Below, one piece after another: positions 60,581 to 64,000 of a stretch of 64,000 nt of DNA (its first letter is position 1; every line of letters starts with the position of its first letter). The notes beneath the pieces were generated by a model, which did no database searches, was not told the DNA's origin, and saw nothing but the letters and a program-made list of their open reading frames with translations. Both the position numbers and the translations under genes were made by a program. Origin of the DNA: Methylobacterium durans (GTDB lineage Bacteria; Pseudomonadota; Alphaproteobacteria; Rhizobiales; Beijerinckiaceae); contig NZ_CP029550.1 of NCBI RefSeq assembly GCF_003173715.1, positions 3,696,001 through 3,760,000 of the forward strand, read 5' to 3'.

Positions 60581-62593
60581 ATGGTGATCCCGACGCGCGC
60601 ACGGCCCTGGCTCGGCCGCGAGACCGCGTTCTCGCTCCATGCCACCGCCGACCCTGTCTTCGACCGCCGCCTCGTGCTGGCGGGAGGAGGGGAGGGGAGC
60701 TGGATCACCCTGAGCATCCGCGGCGACCCGGCCGCACCCCCGCTTCGCCCGATGCTGCGGCTCCTGCGCGAGGGACTTCCTCCAGAGGACTTTCTCCTCC
60801 CGGGCCTCACCGAGGGCGTGGCGCACTGGCTCGGCCTGCTTCCGCCGGACACCGTGGAGATCCGCCTCGCCCTCGGGCCGGGGGCCACCCTTCTGCGGGC
60901 TGGCCTGCGCACCCATGCCAGCGTCTTCGCGGAATGCCTCCTCAAGCGGCCGCAGCGCTTCGTTCCCGCCCTCTACACCTTCGCCCGCCGCGATGCGCGC
61001 CGCTATCGCGACATCCTGCGGGGCGCCTGCGCGGTGACGCCGCTCGACCGCTACACGGCCTGGGCCGCGGCGCGCGGCACGCCGTCGGGCGTCGACGCGC
61101 CGTCTCCCGCCCGCCGCGTCCGCGTGATCGTCCGCGCCGGGGCAGGGGAGGGGGGCGGCCTCGCCCGCACCCTGGCGGCGCTCGGCGCGCAGACGCACCC
61201 GTCCTGGCACGCCCTCGTCCTGCACGGTACCGGCAGCCGCCTCGCGCGCATCGACGACGCCCGCGTGGAGCAGCGCCCCGGCGCCGCCTCGGACGCGCTC
61301 GGCGACCTCTGCGGTGACGCCGACGCCTGCCTGTTCCTAGCGCCCGGCGATGTGCTGCGTGCGGACACCCTCGCGCTGCTGGTCCGTCACCTCTTCGGGC
61401 GGCCGGGCCTCGACCTCGCCTACGCGGATTCCGTCGGGCCGGACGGGCGGCCGCATCTCAAACCCGACTGGAGCCCCGATCTCGCCCTCGCGACGGGCTA
61501 TGTCGGCCGTCCGGCGCTCCTTGCGGCGGAATGGCTCGCGCGGGTACCGCGGGGGGCGCGCGAGCCGTCCGGTCTCGCCGCGGACCTGGTTCTCGCCGCG
61601 GCGACGGCCCGCGCGGCCATCCACGTCCCCCAGATCCTGTGCCGGACCGAGGCGCCCGTAGCGGTGCCGGACGTCGACGGAATCGCCCATCATCTCGCGG
61701 CGCGTGGGTCGCCCGCCGCCGTCGCGGAGCGACCGGGCGGCGCGCGCCTCGTCTGGCCACTGCCCGCACCGGCGCCGAAGGTCAGCGTGATCATCCCCTC
61801 GCGCGACCGGCTCGACCTGATCACGCGCGTCTGCCGCGGGGTGCTGCACGAGACGGCCTACAGCCCGCTCGAGGTCATCATCGTCGACAACGGCTCGACC
61901 GATCCGGCAGTCCTCGCCCATTACGACGATCTGCGCCGGGACGCGCGGGTGCGGATTCTCCCGTTTCCGGAATCCTTCAACTTCTCCGCCATGGTCAATG
62001 CGGGCGTCGCCGCCGCGTCCGGAGAGGTCGTGCTGCTCCTCAACAACGACGTGGCCGTGCTCGAGCCCGGCTGGCTGGACGCGATGGTGCGACAGGCCTG
62101 CCGGCCCGAAATCGGCGCGGTCGGCGCGAAGCTCCTCTACGGCGACGGACGGCTCCAGCACGCCGGCGTCGTCGTCGGTCTCGGCGGCCGGGCCGGCCAC
62201 ATCCTCCGCCGCCGGCCCGCCGACACGCCGGGGCGTCTCGGCCAGATGCGGGTCGCGCACGAGGTCTCCGCGGTCACGGCGGCCTGCCTCGCGGTCCGCC
62301 GCGCCCGTTACGAGGCCGTCGGCGGCTTCGACGCGGAGGCTTTCCCGATCGACTTCAACGACGTCGATTTCTGCCTGCGCCTCGGGGCGCGGGGCTGGAA
62401 GACGATCTGGACGCCCGATGCAGTGTTGGCGCACCTCGAATCCGTCAGCCGCGGGCCGGCGATCGGCGCCGCGCGCCGCCGCTTCGAGGCCGAGGCGGCC
62501 CGCTTCTCGGAGCGGTGGCGGGACGTGATCCGCCACGACCCGTTCTACCACCCGGCCCTGTCGGTCACGACCTTCGGCGAGGATCTGGAATAA
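60581..62593 (+). CDS. Large glycosyltransferase family 2 protein
   Basis: 670 residues. The C-terminal ~270 residues form a GT2 catalytic domain: KVSVIIPSRDRLDLITRVCR, YSPLEVIIVDNGSTDPAVLA, GEVVLLLNNDVAVLEPGWLD (the nucleotide-sugar DxD-type acidic site appears as NND), GAVGAKLLYGDGRLQHAGVV, DFNDVDFCLRLGARGWKTIW. The N-terminal ~400 residues are Arg/Ala-rich with a second, degenerate GT-like stretch (VRVIVRAGAGEGGGLARTLA). It is of the rhamnosyl/O-antigen type that adds sugars to cell-surface polymers; acceptor unknown. A terminator follows. Confidence 0.88.
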   Translation: MVIPTRARPWLGRETAFSLHATADPVFDRRLVLAGGGEGSWITLSIRGDPAAPPLRPMLRLLREGLPPEDFLLPGLTEGVAHWLGLLPPDTVEIRLALGPGATLLRAGLRTHASVFAECLLKRPQRFVPALYTFARRDARRYRDILRGACAVTPLDRYTAWAAARGTPSGVDAPSPARRVRVIVRAGAGEGGGLARTLAALGAQTHPSWHALVLHGTGSRLARIDDARVEQRPGAASDALGDLCGDADACLFLAPGDVLRADTLALLVRHLFGRPGLDLAYADSVGPDGRPHLKPDWSPDLALATGYVGRPALLAAEWLARVPRGAREPSGLAADLVLAAATARAAIHVPQILCRTEAPVAVPDVDGIAHHLAARGSPAAVAERPGGARLVWPLPAPAPKVSVIIPSRDRLDLITRVCRGVLHETAYSPLEVIIVDNGSTDPAVLAHYDDLRRDARVRILPFPESFNFSAMVNAGVAAASGEVVLLLNNDVAVLEPGWLDAMVRQACRPEIGAVGAKLLYGDGRLQHAGVVVGLGGRAGHILRRRPADTPGRLGQMRVAHEVSAVTAACLAVRRARYEAVGGFDAEAFPIDFNDVDFCLRLGARGWKTIWTPDAVLAHLESVSRGPAIGAARRRFEAEAARFSERWRDVIRHDPFYHPALSVTTFGEDLE

Positions 62594-62606
62594 CCGGGCA
62601 AAACGA

Positions 62607-62640
62607 AGGGGCCGCCGCTCGCGCGGGGCCCCTCGGTCGT
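62607..62640 (+). terminator. Terminator after the glycosyltransferase gene
   Basis: AGGGGCC-N13-GGCCCCT followed by CGGTCGTT. Convergent with purC on the other strand, so it may serve both genes. Confidence 0.55.
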
Positions 62641-62663
62641 TCCGCACCAGTGGTGCCGGCCTG

Positions 62664-63458
62664 TCACTGGACGAGGCGCGGTCCCCCGGTCTGCACCTTC
62701 TCATTCTCGGACATGATGCCGAGGCGCTTGGCGACCTCGGTATAGGCCTCGATCAGGCCGCCGAGGTCCTTGCGGAAGCGATCCTTGTCGAGCTTGTCGG
62801 AGGACTTGATGTCCCAGAGCCGGCAGGAATCTGGGGAGATCTCGTCGGCCACGACGATCCGCATCAGGTCGCCCTCCCAGAGGCGCCCGGTCTCCATCTT
62901 GAAGTCGACGAGCCGGATGCCGACGCCGAGGAAGAGTCCCGACAGGAAGTCGTTCACCCGGATCGCGAGCGCCATGATGTCGTCGATCTCCTGCGGCGTC
63001 GCCCAGCCGAAGGCCGTGATGTGCTCCTCCGAGACCATCGGATCGTTGAGCTGGTCGTTCTTGTAGTAGAACTCGATGATCGAGCGCGGCAGCTGCGTGC
63101 CTTCCTCGAGGCCGAGCCGCGTCGCCAGCGAGCCCGCGGCCACGTTCCGCACAACGACCTCGAGCGGGATGATCTCGACCTCGCGGATCAGCTGCTCGCG
63201 CATGTTCAGGCGGCGGATGAAGTGGGTCGGCACGCCGATGTCGTTGAGGTGCTGGAAGACGAATTCCGAGATCCGGTTGTTCAGCACGCCCTTGCCGTCG
63301 ATCACCTCGTGCTTCTTCGCGTTGAAGGCGGTCGCGTCGTCCTTGAAGTGCTGGATGAGCGTTCCGGGCTCGGGACCTTCGTAGAGGACCTTCGCCTTGC
63401 CCTCGTAGATGCGACGGCGGCGGTTCATAGGCGTGTACCGTGGTTTGAGGAAGTCCAT
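62664..63458 (-). CDS. purC: Phosphoribosylaminoimidazole-succinocarboxamide (SAICAR) synthase PurC
   Basis: 264 residues, start ATG 63458 ([20 protein letters not shown]). Purine biosynthesis step joining CAIR and aspartate. Motifs: [87 protein letters not shown]-type [40 protein letters not shown] and [20 protein letters not shown]. The frame continues upstream to 63599, but the family starts at 63458. All active-site loops are intact. Confidence 0.97.
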   Translation of the reverse strand: MDFLKPRYTPMNRRRRIYEGKAKVLYEGPEPGTLIQHFKDDATAFNAKKHEVIDGKGVLNNRISEFVFQHLNDIGVPTHFIRRLNMREQLIREVEIIPLEVVVRNVAAGSLATRLGLEEGTQLPRSIIEFYYKNDQLNDPMVSEEHITAFGWATPQEIDDIMALAIRVNDFLSGLFLGVGIRLVDFKMETGRLWEGDLMRIVVADEISPDSCRLWDIKSSDKLDKDRFRKDLGGLIEAYTEVAKRLGIMSENEKVQTGGPRLVQ

Positions 63459-63671
63459 GGGCCGTGACTCCTTGGCGACCAAACGATGTGCGGAATCCGC
63501 GGCGTGGCGGCCTGATCGAAGGCCGGGCCGCACGCGCTTATCGTTGCCGATCGCCCCCGGCGGCCGGCAGCCAAAGTACCCGAAGCGGGTTTGCAGCACA
63601 ACGCGTTAGCCTTGCGCGCGATCCCGTCGCGCACCGGGTGCAGGGCCCAGGCGGGAGCGGCGGGGGCCCTG

Positions 63672-64000
63672 TCAGACGGTCTTCGAGGGATAGCGGCAGA
63701 GATCGTTGATAGGGCAGCGCGGGCATTCGGGGCGTCGCGCCTTGCAGGTGTAGCGCCCGAACAGGATCAGCCAGTGATGGGCATTGAGCCGGTAGGGCGC
63801 GGGCACGATCGCCTCCAGGCCCGCCTGCACCTTGTCGGTCGTCGGCGCGACGACGAGGGGGATCCGGTTCGAGACCCGGAAGATGTGCGTGTCGACCGCG
63901 ATCGTCTCGACGCCGAACGCGACGTTGAGCACCACGCTCGCCGTCTTGGTCCCGACTCCGGGCAGGATCTCCAGCGCCTCTCGCGAGCGGGGCACCGTCC
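63672..64000 (-). CDS. nth: Endonuclease III Nth, C-terminal part (5' end outside window)
   Basis: About 108 C-terminal codons are visible; the frame stays open to the end of the window. The helix-hairpin-helix EILPGVGTKTASVVLNVAFG and the catalytic Asp loop ETIAVDTHIFRVSNRIPLVV of the glycosylase fold are clear, followed by HHWLILFGRYTCKARRPECP and the [4Fe-4S] cysteine set C-x6-C-x2-C-x5-C (CKARRPECPRCPINDLC). Endonuclease III removes oxidised pyrimidines and nicks the strand. The start lies beyond base 64000. Confidence 0.93.
   Translation of the reverse strand, partial: TVPRSREALEILPGVGTKTASVVLNVAFGVETIAVDTHIFRVSNRIPLVVAPTTDKVQAGLEAIVPAPYRLNAHHWLILFGRYTCKARRPECPRCPINDLCRYPSKTV

Overview
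The window looks like chromosomal DNA of a high-GC alphaproteobacterium of the order Hyphomicrobiales, most likely the Methylobacteriaceae. The evidence is the very GC-rich codon use, the order of the flagellar genes (divergent flgI/fliX, and a fliL-fliM-DUF6468-motE run), a permuted two-piece tmRNA whose encoded tag reads ANDNFAPVAVAA, CtrA-type TTAA-N7-TTAA boxes, an alphaproteobacterial SspB, and a DksA that lacks most of its zinc-finger cysteines. The family assignment is inference; no rRNA or other species marker is present.

Bases 1-16,100 are a flagellar cluster on both strands. flgE (partial), flgK and flgL run forward, followed by two small genes. An FlgN-like protein, the rod-binding FlgJ and flgI run in reverse. 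fliX, dksA and a small membrane protein run forward. flgH-flgA-flgG-flgF run in reverse, and fliL-fliM-DUF6468-motE run forward. Both divergent flagellar promoter regions carry a CtrA-like box, and so does the chemoreceptor gene at 54.4 kb. flgK is split by a one-base frameshift at a run of six G.

Bases 16,100-31,100 hold housekeeping and accessory metabolism: two GNAT acetyltransferases, a PLP-dependent ornithine/lysine-type decarboxylase with a long structured 5' leader, a periplasmic glucan protein of the OpgG/OpgD family, a polysaccharide flippase, glycolate oxidase subunits GlcE and GlcF (GlcD is not here), a divergent MBL-hydrolase/AraC pair, fumC with two small conserved genes, and a cytochrome P450.

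Bases 31,100-42,300 hold a protein quality-control block: sspB beside the tmRNA gene ssrA, then a CPBP membrane protease, thyA-folA, hflK-hflC and a DegP-type protease. These are followed by an uncharacterised locus at 38.58-39.60 kb (a 44-codon ORF and a Cys/His-rich protein that may be a permuted papain-like hydrolase), then serB, miaA and a 3-hydroxyisobutyrate dehydrogenase-family gene.

Bases 42,500-64,000 hold cstA-ybdD, small conserved genes (DUF3606, TerB-like), a lone RND permease, gph, rpiA, a DUF2059 protein, gor, a stand-alone sigma-70 region 1.1-like protein, a methyl-accepting chemotaxis protein, class II DAHP synthase, a 28-residue membrane protein, a YgjP-like metallopeptidase, an IalB-like protein, a large glycosyltransferase, purC and the start of nth. 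A dispersed palindromic intergenic repeat occurs four times, after glcF, after the P450 gene, before the RND gene and after the RND gene.
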